Source of the DNA: Thorsellia kenyensis
GTDB taxonomy: Bacteria > Pseudomonadota > Gammaproteobacteria > Enterobacterales > Thorselliaceae
NCBI RefSeq assembly: GCF_042432445.1
Contig: NZ_JBHLXE010000108.1
Span: 1-64,000 of the forward strand
DNA length: 64,000 nt
Direction of reading: 5' to 3'
The position numbers and the translations under genes are program-made. Positions 54,037 through 63,221 of the stretch are shown here, one piece after another. The notes under the pieces are model-generated. The model was not told where the DNA came from. It did no database searches and saw only the letters and a program-made list of their open reading frames with translations. The stretch's first letter is position 1, and every line of letters starts with the position of its first letter.

Positions 54037-55464
54037 TCACTCTCTTTCTTTGGCTTTAGCAATAATTTGAGTGGTTGAAATACCTGGTTCAAAGTGTAAA
54101 ACTTTGACTTCGCCTCCAGCAGCGATGACTTGTTTACCTCCGGCTATTTCTTCTACTTTATAATCCCCACCTTTGACCAACAAATCAGGTAAAATCTTAC
54201 TGATAACTCGTTCAGGTGTATCTTCTGCAAAAGGAACCACCCAATCAACAGCTTCTAATGCCGCGAGAACTTGCATACGTTGCTCAAGACGGTTTATCGG
54301 TCTAGAAGGACCTTTTAAACGACTGACAGACTCGTCACTATTTACAGCGACAATGAGTCGACTGCCTAATCGTCTTGCTTCAGCTAAATAAGAAACGTGC
54401 CCAGAATGTAATATGTCGAAACATCCGTTGGTCATCACAATTTTTTCACCTCGAGAACGAGCGAGTTCAAGAGCTTCAATCAAAGCCTCTTCTTCCATGA
54501 TACCAAATCCAGTTGAGGCTCTTTTTCTTAACGCATTTTCAAGCTCTATGGCACTGACAGTTGAGGTACCTAATTTGCCTACTACAATACCAGCGCCTAT
54601 ATTTGCCAGTACACAGGATTCTTCCAACGTTTTGCCTGCACCTAGACAGGATGCTAAAAGAGCTATTACCGTATCTCCTGCGCCTGTCACATCATAGACT
54701 TCTTGAGCAAGTGTTGGTAGGTTTAGCGCTGGACGTCCTGGTTGTAAGAGTGTCATTCCTTTTTCTGAACGAGTAATAAGCAGTGCGTTAAGTGAACACG
54801 CTTCTATTAATTTCAGTCCTTTTTCCAGGATTTCTTCTTCGTTCTGGCAGTGGCCTACCACCGCTTCAAACTCGCTCATATTAGGTGTTAGAAGCGTTGC
54901 GCCTTTGTAGCGTGTAAAATCGGTCCCTTTAGGATCGATAACAATCGGTTTATTCAACACTCGAGCTTGAGTAATCATCTCACTAATCTGCTCAAGGGCT
55001 CCTTTACCATAATCGGAGAAAACTAATACATCATAGTGTTCTAAACTGCTGATGAGTTTTTCAATTAAGGGCTTAGCATCAATTTGATGAAATCCCTCTT
55101 CAAAATCTAATCGCATTAATTGCTGATTTCTAGATAATACACGTAATTTCGTAATGGTGGGATGAGAGTCTATAGAGAGAAAATCGCACTGCACTCTTCT
55201 AGCATTCAGTTTTTCTTGCAATACTTGAGCGGCTTCATCAATCCCTGTTAGTCCAATTAACTTTGCATTAGCTCCTAATGACGTGACATTCATGGCTACG
55301 TTAGCTGCACCACCTGGACGCTCTTCTTTGTGAGTCACTTTAACAATAGGAACAGGGGCCTCAGGAGAGATTCTACCCGTCTGGCCTGACCAATACCTAT
55401 CTAGCATAATATCTCCAACGACAAGTATTTTGGCGTTAGGGAAGTGAGGGAGTTGTGTACTCAT
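54037..55464 (-). CDS. hldE: Bifunctional heptose-7-phosphate kinase / heptose-1-phosphate adenylyltransferase HldE
   Basis: Catalyses two steps of ADP-L-glycero-D-manno-heptose synthesis for LPS. The N-terminal ribokinase-like domain (about 1-315) has VVGDIMLDRYW, EERPGGAANVAMNV and VTGAGDTVIA; the C-terminal nucleotidyltransferase domain (about 340-475) has VMTNGCFDILHSGHVSYLAE. The start at 55464 gives MSTQLPHFPNAKILVVGD and 475 residues, equal to the family norm (E. coli 477); the frame extends 42 bases further without support. Works after GmhA (4320-4904). Confidence 0.97.
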   Translation of the reverse strand: MSTQLPHFPNAKILVVGDIMLDRYWSGQTGRISPEAPVPIVKVTHKEERPGGAANVAMNVTSLGANAKLIGLTGIDEAAQVLQEKLNARRVQCDFLSIDSHPTITKLRVLSRNQQLMRLDFEEGFHQIDAKPLIEKLISSLEHYDVLVFSDYGKGALEQISEMITQARVLNKPIVIDPKGTDFTRYKGATLLTPNMSEFEAVVGHCQNEEEILEKGLKLIEACSLNALLITRSEKGMTLLQPGRPALNLPTLAQEVYDVTGAGDTVIALLASCLGAGKTLEESCVLANIGAGIVVGKLGTSTVSAIELENALRKRASTGFGIMEEEALIEALELARSRGEKIVMTNGCFDILHSGHVSYLAEARRLGSRLIVAVNSDESVSRLKGPSRPINRLEQRMQVLAALEAVDWVVPFAEDTPERVISKILPDLLVKGGDYKVEEIAGGKQVIAAGGEVKVLHFEPGISTTQIIAKAKERE

Positions 55465-55520
55465 AAATAACCTATTTAAAAAATTTAAGTGGGTAATGTT
55501 AAACATTACTTACTATATTG

Positions 55521-56267
55521 TTAAGCGCGAGTTTGTCTTTCATGAATTAAAATGGACATGTTGTAATGGCCAAACCATAATATAGAAAAAATGGGTAACA
55601 CTAATGCAGCAAAGGGTATGTAGTTGAATAGTGCACAAAAAAGGCCCATTTTTTCGTTAGGGTTTACATATTTTTTACGAATAGATTGTATTTCATCCAT
55701 AGTTGCAAAGTTACATAGTGTATCAAAAGGCAATGAGCGACTAAAAAAGAACCTAGTCCAATAAATTTGCCACACGAATGCTAATGGAGGAAAAAACCAA
55801 AGAGGTAAGCCAACTAAAATGGTGATTACTAAAATTGCGGCATAGTATAAAGTGTTTTTTATGTCGGCTTTTAGCGAGACACCTTCCGGAATAATTTCGC
55901 TATAATGCTTATTATGTAAATGCTTCATCAACATGTCAGTAACTAATAGTGCACTTAATGTAATGGCAATAATAACCCCGATGAGTGTAACAGTAAGAAA
56001 AGTCGCAAGCCAACTGAATGTATTTAAAAAGCCAAATCCTATTACATCAATTAGCCATGTGTTAGAATTTTGTAGCCAAGGCAAAAAAGAGAAACTATAG
56101 TCGATTAATTTATCTATACTTCCCCATAAAAAGGACCCGAGTAGAATAAAGGTGATAATAAAAGAGATAAAAGGTATAAAAAAAGCAACCCATACTTTTG
56201 GGTGAAGACAAGAAACTAGCGCTTTATTGAAAGCTTGTGAAATAGTAATAACAGATTGTGATGTCAT
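55521..56267 (-). CDS. EI24 domain membrane protein (CysZ-like)
   Basis: A 248-residue inner-membrane protein with four or more long hydrophobic segments, including VAFFIPFISFIITFILLGSF and FLTVTLIGVIIAITLSALLV. It belongs to the EI24/CysZ-like family; CysZ transports sulfate, but substrate evidence is lacking here, so no symbol is given. It is placed 56 bp before hldE and 114 bp after yggN in a leftward gene group. Confidence 0.75.
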   Translation of the reverse strand: MTSQSVITISQAFNKALVSCLHPKVWVAFFIPFISFIITFILLGSFLWGSIDKLIDYSFSFLPWLQNSNTWLIDVIGFGFLNTFSWLATFLTVTLIGVIIAITLSALLVTDMLMKHLHNKHYSEIIPEGVSLKADIKNTLYYAAILVITILVGLPLWFFPPLAFVWQIYWTRFFFSRSLPFDTLCNFATMDEIQSIRKKYVNPNEKMGLFCALFNYIPFAALVLPIFSILWFGHYNMSILIHERQTRA

Positions 56268-56381
56268 ATTGATACTCTTTAGTTAATTTATAGTTAGTTA
56301 CTTAAAAGTAATAAAAATAACTCAATGGGTTATTCAGCACTAAATAAATGCCACTAAAAGCATGGCACATAATTGATATGA

Positions 56382-57179
56382 TTAAATGATACTTTGATTC
56401 ACATCTAAGGTTTTTTCATTAATAAAATCAGCTTCTAGATTTCCCCACTCTTCAAAAGCTGTACATGCTTGTTTTAAAAGCTCCTTTGCCTTGATGTTTT
56501 CACCTGCAAATGTCGCTTTCAGTTCATCTTGAATTTCTGCTAAGCTCACTTTATTTTCTTTTTTGCCAAAAAGTTGATTGGTTGCAATTTCAGATAGAGT
56601 CTCTTGCATGATGGGTTTACTATGTTTTGCAACTAACTCTTGTATTCTACTGTTAATCTCTTTTAAATTAGATAACGAAAGCCTTAAGGCTCCCCCTTCT
56701 TCTTTATTGAGAATAAGAGCAAATTCTTCTTGGATAACCGGTTTTAATTCTTTAATCGTATTTCTTAACTTACTTTTTTCACCTAATGTCTTTTCAATGA
56801 CAGCATCTAGTTTGCCTAAGTTCGAATCGATAAGGTTTTGTGTTGTTGCATAGAATTCAGGGAGCTCGTTTCTTAAGGTTTGTTGATATTTTTTTGCGCT
56901 AGATGTCCCTGATTCACTGAGTTGGATTATTTTTCCATTCAATGTGACGGCACCGTCTTTTGCGATTTGCCAAATTTGGTTATTCTCAGATAGAGTGACA
57001 AATTGTTCATCTATTTTAATATCTTTTGAGGGATATACTGGACATCCAATTGTTTCAAGGACAACAAACTCTTTAGCTTGGCTATTTAATGAAAAAAGAC
57101 TGAATGAAAAAGCGAATATAGCTATTTTTACTATTCTTTTTATATTTAGTGATACGTGTTTTTCGACAACTATTTGCAT
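56382..57179 (-). CDS. yggN: DUF2884 family protein YggN
   Basis: Predicted periplasmic protein of unknown function, 265 residues with an N-terminal signal peptide (about residues 15-36, hydrophobic IAIFAFSFSLFSLNSQA, cleavage after SQA). It matches E. coli YggN in the NGKIIQLSESG region, SSAKKYQQTLRNELPEF and the helical, charged C-terminal half. In E. coli it follows trmB-yggL beside mutY; here it follows trmB by 32 bp, yggL is missing and mutY lies 55 kb away. Confidence 0.88.
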   Translation of the reverse strand: MQIVVEKHVSLNIKRIVKIAIFAFSFSLFSLNSQAKEFVVLETIGCPVYPSKDIKIDEQFVTLSENNQIWQIAKDGAVTLNGKIIQLSESGTSSAKKYQQTLRNELPEFYATTQNLIDSNLGKLDAVIEKTLGEKSKLRNTIKELKPVIQEEFALILNKEEGGALRLSLSNLKEINSRIQELVAKHSKPIMQETLSEIATNQLFGKKENKVSLAEIQDELKATFAGENIKAKELLKQACTAFEEWGNLEADFINEKTLDVNQSII

Positions 57180-57211
57180 GTCAATTTACCTATGAGTTGA
57201 TTTAAATTAGA

Positions 57212-57976
57212 TTATTCTAGGTTTTGGAACATTAAATCCCAGACACCATGACCAAGATTAGTTCCCCTTGTTTCAAATTTTGTTATAGGACGACTTTCTG
57301 GTCTAGGCACATAATCATTTGAGGTACTTAAATTTTTAAATTTAGGATGCTGATTTAATAAATCCAGTGACCATTCTGCATAGTTTTCCCAATCTGTTGC
57401 TTTATGAAAAATTCCACCTATTTTTAGTTTTTCATGAATTAAATCTAAAAAGGCAGTTTGTACAATTCGACGTTTAAAATGTTTAGCTTTATGCCAGGGA
57501 TCTGGAAAAAATAATTGGATCATGTCCAGTTGATGGGCGGGTATCATGTTTTCAAGTACCTCAATTGCATCATGGCACATGATGCGTAAATTTGAGATGT
57601 TTGCCTCATGAGCTAAGTGCAGGCATGCACCTACCCCAGGTAAATGGACTTCAATACCTAAAAAATTTTGTTCTGGATTGTTTTGCGCCATAGTGACAAG
57701 TGAATTGCCCATGCCGAAGCCTATCTCTAATGTGATTGGTCCTTTGTTTTTGAAAATTGCATCAAAATCTAAAGGAGTGGCTTGATATTCGAGACCAATG
57801 ATTGGCCAATATTTTTTCAAAGCATTTTCTTGGCCAGGAGTGAGTCGACCTTGTCTACGTACAAAACTCCTTACTCGTCTTAATACCTTTCCCTCTTCAT
57901 CTATTTGAAGGCTAATGACACTGTCAGAAAGTTGTTGTATGTCGACTTCATTTAAAGTCGTTTTTTCAGTACTCAT
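57212..57976 (-). CDS. trmB: tRNA (guanine-46-N7)-methyltransferase TrmB
   Basis: SAM-dependent enzyme making m7G46 in tRNAs. The 254 residues (E. coli 239) contain RRQGRLTPGQENALKKYWP, the SAM motif TLEIGFGMGNSLV, IQLFFPDPWHKAKHFKRR with the catalytic Asp, and TKFETRGTNLGHGVWDLMF. Leading gene of a leftward set trmB-yggN-EI24 protein-hldE. Confidence 0.98.
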   Translation of the reverse strand: MSTEKTTLNEVDIQQLSDSVISLQIDEEGKVLRRVRSFVRRQGRLTPGQENALKKYWPIIGLEYQATPLDFDAIFKNKGPITLEIGFGMGNSLVTMAQNNPEQNFLGIEVHLPGVGACLHLAHEANISNLRIMCHDAIEVLENMIPAHQLDMIQLFFPDPWHKAKHFKRRIVQTAFLDLIHEKLKIGGIFHKATDWENYAEWSLDLLNQHPKFKNLSTSNDYVPRPESRPITKFETRGTNLGHGVWDLMFQNLE

Positions 57977-58196
57977 GTAGAAAAATCCTTGTTTATTATT
58001 TGTACGGAATCAATTCAATCGTATCTATGGTTGTGATAATACATGCGACTAATATACCATTTTCTTAACCTACTTAAAAATAGGAATGAAGATCACTCCC
58101 TCATCAGTTGACGGTGAATTAATCAACGCAAAGATAGTCTCTAAGGAGGTTGTTTTAAAAAATATTTACTTAACCTTAGTATTGAATCTTCTGAGA

Positions 58197-58370
58197 TTAT
58201 TCTTCTTCAAATCCCATGTGAATATATTCACCTTTGTGATTTTGTCTTATTTTATCTGCCACTTGTTTTATGGCTTCTCCTGAGCTGAGCCCTTGAGCTA
58301 TTAAAGCGATTATCTCTTCAGCAGCTTTATTTTGTTCTTCTACGGTTAAAGCAGGTGTATCAGTTTTCAT
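58197..58370 (-). CDS. yoaH: UPF0181 family protein YoaH
   Basis: Small protein of unknown function, 57 residues from the start at 58370. The match to E. coli YoaH is clear in LTVEEQNKAAEEIIALIAQG, LSSGEAIKQVADKIRQNHKG and the acidic end GFEEE. AGGA is correctly placed before ATG 58370; a TTG start at 58385 is less likely. It is divergent from hslO and follows trmB's upstream region in the same orientation. Confidence 0.88.
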   Translation of the reverse strand: MKTDTPALTVEEQNKAAEEIIALIAQGLSSGEAIKQVADKIRQNHKGEYIHMGFEEE

Positions 58371-58385
58371 ATTTGTCCTAGGCAA

Positions 58386-58695
58386 AAGGTGTTAATATTT
58401 AAAAAATACTAAAATACGAATACCTAACGAAACGTTATTTTAGCGATGCTTTGTTCATTATTTTTTATGATTCACATTATCTCATAATTAGCACGAAGAA
58501 GGGCAAAGAGCCTTTATGCCGTGCTTTCAATGACTCTAAATCCTTTACATCACTTGATACAAATAATCTCTCACAAATAGGGAGTATCATATATAATAGA
58601 GAGCATTAAACAGCAATAATATAGTTTAACTTATCCGATTTATTTTTCTCTCTATGAGATTTATATAACAGTACAGCAATATATTAAAGGAATTT
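58386..58695. other. Divergent intergenic region yoaH / hslO
   Basis: No gene is seen in 310 bp. A nested hairpin lies at 58491-58524: outer GCACG with CGTGC, inner AAGG with CCTT. No T-run follows, and its role is unknown. Confidence 0.5.
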
Positions 58696-59583
58696 ATGAC
58701 ACATAATACAACATCAACAGCTAAAAATAACGATTTACTTCATCGTTTTTTATTTGAAGAGCATGCAGCTAGAGGCGAGATGGTTACTGTCACGCAAACT
58801 CTTCAGGATATGTTAACACATCATCATTATCCTGAAATAGTTCAATCCTTATTAGGGGAATTACTTGTCGCAACAAGTTTATTAACGGCCACTTTAAAAT
58901 TTGAAGGCGACATCACTGTACAATTACAAGGTGATGGTTTGATAAATTTACTTGTGATAAATGGTAACGATAAACAGCAAATGCGTGGAACTGCAAAGTA
59001 TGATGAAGAGATTAAAAACCTCGAGCAATTTGATATGCACTCTTTATTTGGGAGTGGGTATATTGTGATCACGGTCATGCCTAAAGAAGGTGAGCGTTAT
59101 CAAGGTATCGTTGCATTAGAAGGAGAAAGTATCAGTGCGTGTTTAGAAGCCTATTTCGCCCAATCAGAGCAATTAGATACTAAACTCTATCTTTTCTCTC
59201 AATTGCATAACGGCAAAATGCATGCAGCAGGGATGTTTTTACAGGTTATGCCGGGAGAAAAAGATGAAGATGAGCATTTTTTTGAGCATATCTCGCAATT
59301 AACTCGTACGATAAAACCTCAAGAACTATTTGATTTATCCATTGAAGAAGTACTGCATCGTTTATATCATGAGGATTCTGTAAGATTGTATACGCCACAA
59401 GCGGTGACTTTTTTCTGTCATTGCTCAGAAGAACGTTGCTTATCTGCACTTGCAACCCTTGGTGAGGCAGAAATTCAATCTTTATTAGATGAACAACCGG
59501 TTATCTCTTTTAATTGCGATTTTTGTGGTAAAGGATACGAGTTTGATGCGCAAACCATTAAAAGCGCATTCAATCCTATGTAG
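58696..59583 (+). CDS. hslO: Redox-regulated chaperone Hsp33 (HslO)
   Basis: Holdase chaperone activated by oxidation with loss of zinc. The 295 residues (E. coli 292) start with LHRFLFEEHAARGEMVTVTQ and end with a zinc-binding domain with ligands in FFCHCSEERC and NCDFCGKGYEF, the canonical CxC...CxxC. The linker helix region precedes it. An AAAGGA site is 7 bp before the ATG. Confidence 0.97.
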   Translation: MTHNTTSTAKNNDLLHRFLFEEHAARGEMVTVTQTLQDMLTHHHYPEIVQSLLGELLVATSLLTATLKFEGDITVQLQGDGLINLLVINGNDKQQMRGTAKYDEEIKNLEQFDMHSLFGSGYIVITVMPKEGERYQGIVALEGESISACLEAYFAQSEQLDTKLYLFSQLHNGKMHAAGMFLQVMPGEKDEDEHFFEHISQLTRTIKPQELFDLSIEEVLHRLYHEDSVRLYTPQAVTFFCHCSEERCLSALATLGEAEIQSLLDEQPVISFNCDFCGKGYEFDAQTIKSAFNPM

Positions 59584-59658
59584 TAATCAAACCGATTAAG
59601 TAAATCAAGTGATAACTTATGAATAAGTTATCCTCTAAAAGTTAAAAAATGAGGTCCC

Positions 59659-62463
59659 ATGTCTACTATCTCTTTATCAGAAAAACCTTTTGTGCTGATT
59701 GATGGATCATCCTATTTATATCGTGCATTTTATGCATCCCCTCCACTGACTAACGCCAGTGGACAGCCGACTGGTGCGATGTATGGGGTGTTAAATATGA
59801 TACGCAGTATGCTAAATGAAGTGAATCCGGACTATTTAGCCGTAGTTTTTGATGCAAAAGGGAAGACATTTAGAGATGAATTGTTTGCAGAGTATAAATC
59901 TCACCGTCCGCCGATGCCAGATGATTTAAGATCGCAAATTGAGCCACTCCATAAAATGATTAACTCGTTAGGTTTACCTATGTTAGTGATTGAAGGTGTG
60001 GAAGCAGATGATGTGATTGGTACATTAGCCGTTCAAGCATCAAAGGCAGGGCAATCTGTATTAATTAGTACGGGCGATAAAGACATGGCTCAACTGGTCG
60101 ATGAAAAAATTCATTTAATCAATACCATGACTAATACTTATCTTGATGCACAAGGGGTACAGGATAAATATGGTGTAGGCCCTGAATTAATAATCGATTT
60201 TTTGGCATTGATGGGAGACACTTCGGATAATATTCCAGGGGTACCTGGCGTGGGTGAAAAAACAGCCCTTGCTTTACTTCAAGGCTTAGGGAGTATAGAG
60301 ACGCTTTATGACAATTTAGATAAAATCAGCGAACTCTCATTTAGAGGCGCAAAAACCATGGCTGCTAAATTAGAAGAGCATCGAGAAATGGCATTACTCT
60401 CTCAGAGATTAGCAACAATCAAAACGGATGTCAGTTTATCTATAGAGTGGAAAGATTTGACGCTAAGACCTATGAATAAAGACGCACTTCAGACGGATTT
60501 TGCCCATTTCGGATTTAAGCGTTGGTTAAAGGAGTTAGACGCTGGTGAATTTGAGCAAAAATTTCTGCAAAAAAAGGGGATGACTGCACAAAACCATTCA
60601 GCCCACTCTGATGTGTTATTCGAAGAAACGATTAAAGCAACTGCGCTGTCGAGCGAACTGTATGAAACCTTATTGGATAAAACGCGTTTTGATGCTTGGC
60701 TTTTAGAATTAAATGCAGCCAAATATTTTGCGTTCGATACAGAAACTGACTCTTTAGATACCTTGACCGCGAATTTAGTAGGCCTCTCTTTTGCTTTTGA
60801 AGCAGGTAAAGGCGTCTATATTCCAATAGGTCATAATTATGTAGGGGCACCTTCTCAGCTTGATAAAAAATACGTACTTAATTCACTAAAGCCCATTTTT
60901 GAAAATCCTAACAGTTATAAAATTGGTCAAAATTTAAAGTTTGATTTTGCCATATTAAAACAACATGGCATTATGTTGCAGGGGATCTATTTTGATACGA
61001 TGTTAAGTTCATATGTGTTAAATAGTGTATCAAGACGCCATGATATGGACAGTTTGTCTGAGAAATATTTAGATCATAAAACGACGACGTTCGAAGACAT
61101 CGCGGGTAAAGGTAAAGCGCAGATCACTTTCAATCAAGTCCCATTAGATATTGCTGCAAATTATGCAGCTGAAGATGCCGACATCACCTGGCGCTTGTAT
61201 GAAAAAATGTCTGCTCTTTTAGACTCAGAGCCTGAATTAAAGCAAGTGTTTAATAAGATTGAAGTGCCATTATTAAGTGTCTTAGCAAGAATGGAAAACA
61301 CAGGGGTATTGATTGATGCAAATATGCTGTTAGTTCAATCAAAAGTATTCAGTGAAGAACTTCAGCAGCTAGAAGAGCAAGCTTATCAGGTCGCGGGCAA
61401 AATGTTTAATTTAGCCTCACCTAAGCAGTTGCAAGAAATTTTATTTGACGATTTAAAATTAGAGCCTCAAAAAAAGACGCCTAAAGGTGCGCCATCAACC
61501 AATGAAGAAGCTTTAGAAGCTTTAGCAGACAAGCATGAACTACCTAAAATTATTTTAAGACATCGTTCTGTAGCTAAACTTAAAAATACCTATACTGATA
61601 AGCTGCCTTTAATGATCCACAGCAAGACCGGGCGAATTCATACGTCCTATCAGCAAGCGGTAGCAGCGACAGGCAGGCTCTCTTCTACCGATCCTAATTT
61701 ACAAAACATTCCTGTTAGAAATGAAGATGGTAGACGCATTCGCCAAGCGTTTATTGCAAGTCCTGAATGCGTTGTCCTGGCTGCGGATTATTCTCAAATT
61801 GAACTACGTATCATGGCACATCTCTCTCAAGATGAAGGCTTGTTAAGGGCATTTTCTAATGGATTAGATATCCATAAAGCCACAGCGGCCGAAATTTTTA
61901 ATGTGCCAGTCGAAGAAGTTAACAATGATCAAAGACGAAGTGCTAAAGCGATCAATTTTGGCTTAATTTACGGAATGAGCGAATTTGGTTTGGCTAAACA
62001 ACTTAATATCTCTCGCCAAGATGCTAAGCTATATATGCAAAGATATTTTGAACGCTATCCTGGGGTACTTGATTACATGCAAAGAACGAGGGAGTTTGCC
62101 TCTGAGCATGGTTATGTTAAGACACTTGAAGGCCGAAGACTTTACTTGCCCGAAATAAGATCGTCTAATGGCATGCGAAGACAAGCGGCTCAAAGAGAGG
62201 CGATAAATGCTCCGATGCAGGGAACAGCCGCAGATATTATTAAATTGGCTATGATTGCTGTAGATAATTGGTTAGCTGAAGATGCGCATTTAGGGATTAA
62301 AATGGTGATGCAAGTTCATGATGAGTTGGTTTTCGAAGTGCCTAGAGCGCATTTAGAGCGAGCGACCGATAAAATAAAAATGCTAATGGAAAGTGCTATG
62401 ACACTGGATGTGCCTTTACAAGTGGATGTTGGGGTCGGTAATAATTGGGATGAAGCACACTAA
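59659..62463 (+). CDS. polA: DNA polymerase I
   Basis: Repair and Okazaki-fragment polymerase. The 934 residues (E. coli 928) hold all three domains: 5'-3' nuclease (about 1-300; FVLIDGSSYLYRAFYA, VSTGDKDMAQLV, GDTSDNIPGVPGVGEKTA), 3'-5' exonuclease with intact metal ligands (FAFDTETDSLD, GQNLKFDFAIL), and polymerase with motif A AADYSQIELRIMAH, motif B RRSAKAINFGLIYG and motif C MQVHDELVFEV. Proofreading residues are not lost, unlike in many bacterial PolA proteins. Confidence 0.99.
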   Translation: MSTISLSEKPFVLIDGSSYLYRAFYASPPLTNASGQPTGAMYGVLNMIRSMLNEVNPDYLAVVFDAKGKTFRDELFAEYKSHRPPMPDDLRSQIEPLHKMINSLGLPMLVIEGVEADDVIGTLAVQASKAGQSVLISTGDKDMAQLVDEKIHLINTMTNTYLDAQGVQDKYGVGPELIIDFLALMGDTSDNIPGVPGVGEKTALALLQGLGSIETLYDNLDKISELSFRGAKTMAAKLEEHREMALLSQRLATIKTDVSLSIEWKDLTLRPMNKDALQTDFAHFGFKRWLKELDAGEFEQKFLQKKGMTAQNHSAHSDVLFEETIKATALSSELYETLLDKTRFDAWLLELNAAKYFAFDTETDSLDTLTANLVGLSFAFEAGKGVYIPIGHNYVGAPSQLDKKYVLNSLKPIFENPNSYKIGQNLKFDFAILKQHGIMLQGIYFDTMLSSYVLNSVSRRHDMDSLSEKYLDHKTTTFEDIAGKGKAQITFNQVPLDIAANYAAEDADITWRLYEKMSALLDSEPELKQVFNKIEVPLLSVLARMENTGVLIDANMLLVQSKVFSEELQQLEEQAYQVAGKMFNLASPKQLQEILFDDLKLEPQKKTPKGAPSTNEEALEALADKHELPKIILRHRSVAKLKNTYTDKLPLMIHSKTGRIHTSYQQAVAATGRLSSTDPNLQNIPVRNEDGRRIRQAFIASPECVVLAADYSQIELRIMAHLSQDEGLLRAFSNGLDIHKATAAEIFNVPVEEVNNDQRRSAKAINFGLIYGMSEFGLAKQLNISRQDAKLYMQRYFERYPGVLDYMQRTREFASEHGYVKTLEGRRLYLPEIRSSNGMRRQAAQREAINAPMQGTAADIIKLAMIAVDNWLAEDAHLGIKMVMQVHDELVFEVPRAHLERATDKIKMLMESAMTLDVPLQVDVGVGNNWDEAH

Positions 62464-62516
62464 TTATTGATTAATATTGCGTTATTTTATGTGTGATCAT
62501 CATTGAATGAACACTA

Positions 62517-62532
62517 AAAATAGCGCTATTTT
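62517..62532. repeat. Perfect 16-bp palindrome between polA and nudF
   Basis: AAAATAGCGCTATTTT. It lies 54 bp after polA and 57 bp before nudF. It could be a weak hairpin (GCGC loop) or an operator for a dimeric regulator. Confidence 0.5.
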
Positions 62533-62588
62533 ATTGCTTTGTTTTTATAAATTCAAAGCGCAATATACGAACGAAGAAAGGGCTCTTG

Positions 62589-63221
62589 ATGATGTCAAAA
62601 TTTCCTAAACCTAGTTTTACTCGAGATGATATTGAAATTATTAAAGAAGAGACGGTTTTTAAAGGTTTCTTCACCATGAAGAAATACCATTTCAAGCATG
62701 CGCTCTTTAATGGGGGAGTCAGTCAATTGGTACAACGGGAAATTTTGGAAAGAGGCCATGCGGCAATACTCATACCTTATGATCCTATACTGGATAAAGT
62801 TGTTCTTATCGAACAAGTGAGATTTGCTGCTCTAGAAACATCGCAATCACCCTGGCTATTTGAGATGGTTGCAGGGATGGTTGAAGAAGGTGAATCGATT
62901 GAAGAAGTTGCTCGTCGTGAAGCCGAAGAAGAAGCTGGCCTTGATGTAGGGCGTGTTTATCCTTCATTAAGCTACCTCGCGAGCCCTGGTGGAATGAATG
63001 AGCGCTTAACAATACTGGTTGGTGAAGTTGATAGCACGAAAGCGCAAGGTGTTTATGGCCTATCGCACGAAAATGAAGACATCAAAGTCCATGTTGTTTC
63101 AAGGGAGCAGGCTTATGAAATGGTGAATAATGGATTAATTGATAACGCAGGTTCCGTTATCTCTTTGCTCTGGCTTCAATTAAATTATCAGAAAGTGAAA
63201 GAAGCTTGGTTGGCTAAGTGA
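62589..63221 (+). CDS. nudF: ADP-ribose pyrophosphatase NudF
   Basis: Nudix hydrolase splitting ADP-ribose to AMP and ribose 5-phosphate. The 210 residues (E. coli 209) carry the complete Nudix box in GMVEEGESIEEVARREAEEE followed by AGL, and upstream VVLIEQVRFAAL and YLASPGGMNERLTILVGEVD blocks. The ATG at 62589 (or the next ATG at 62592) is chosen because AAAGGG at 62577-62582 is well spaced. Confidence 0.95.
   Translation: MMSKFPKPSFTRDDIEIIKEETVFKGFFTMKKYHFKHALFNGGVSQLVQREILERGHAAILIPYDPILDKVVLIEQVRFAALETSQSPWLFEMVAGMVEEGESIEEVARREAEEEAGLDVGRVYPSLSYLASPGGMNERLTILVGEVDSTKAQGVYGLSHENEDIKVHVVSREQAYEMVNNGLIDNAGSVISLLWLQLNYQKVKEAWLAK

Noticed and set aside
58086..58283. 65-residue plus-strand frame opposite yoaH
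   Set aside because: It is the shadow of the clearly conserved yoaH gene.
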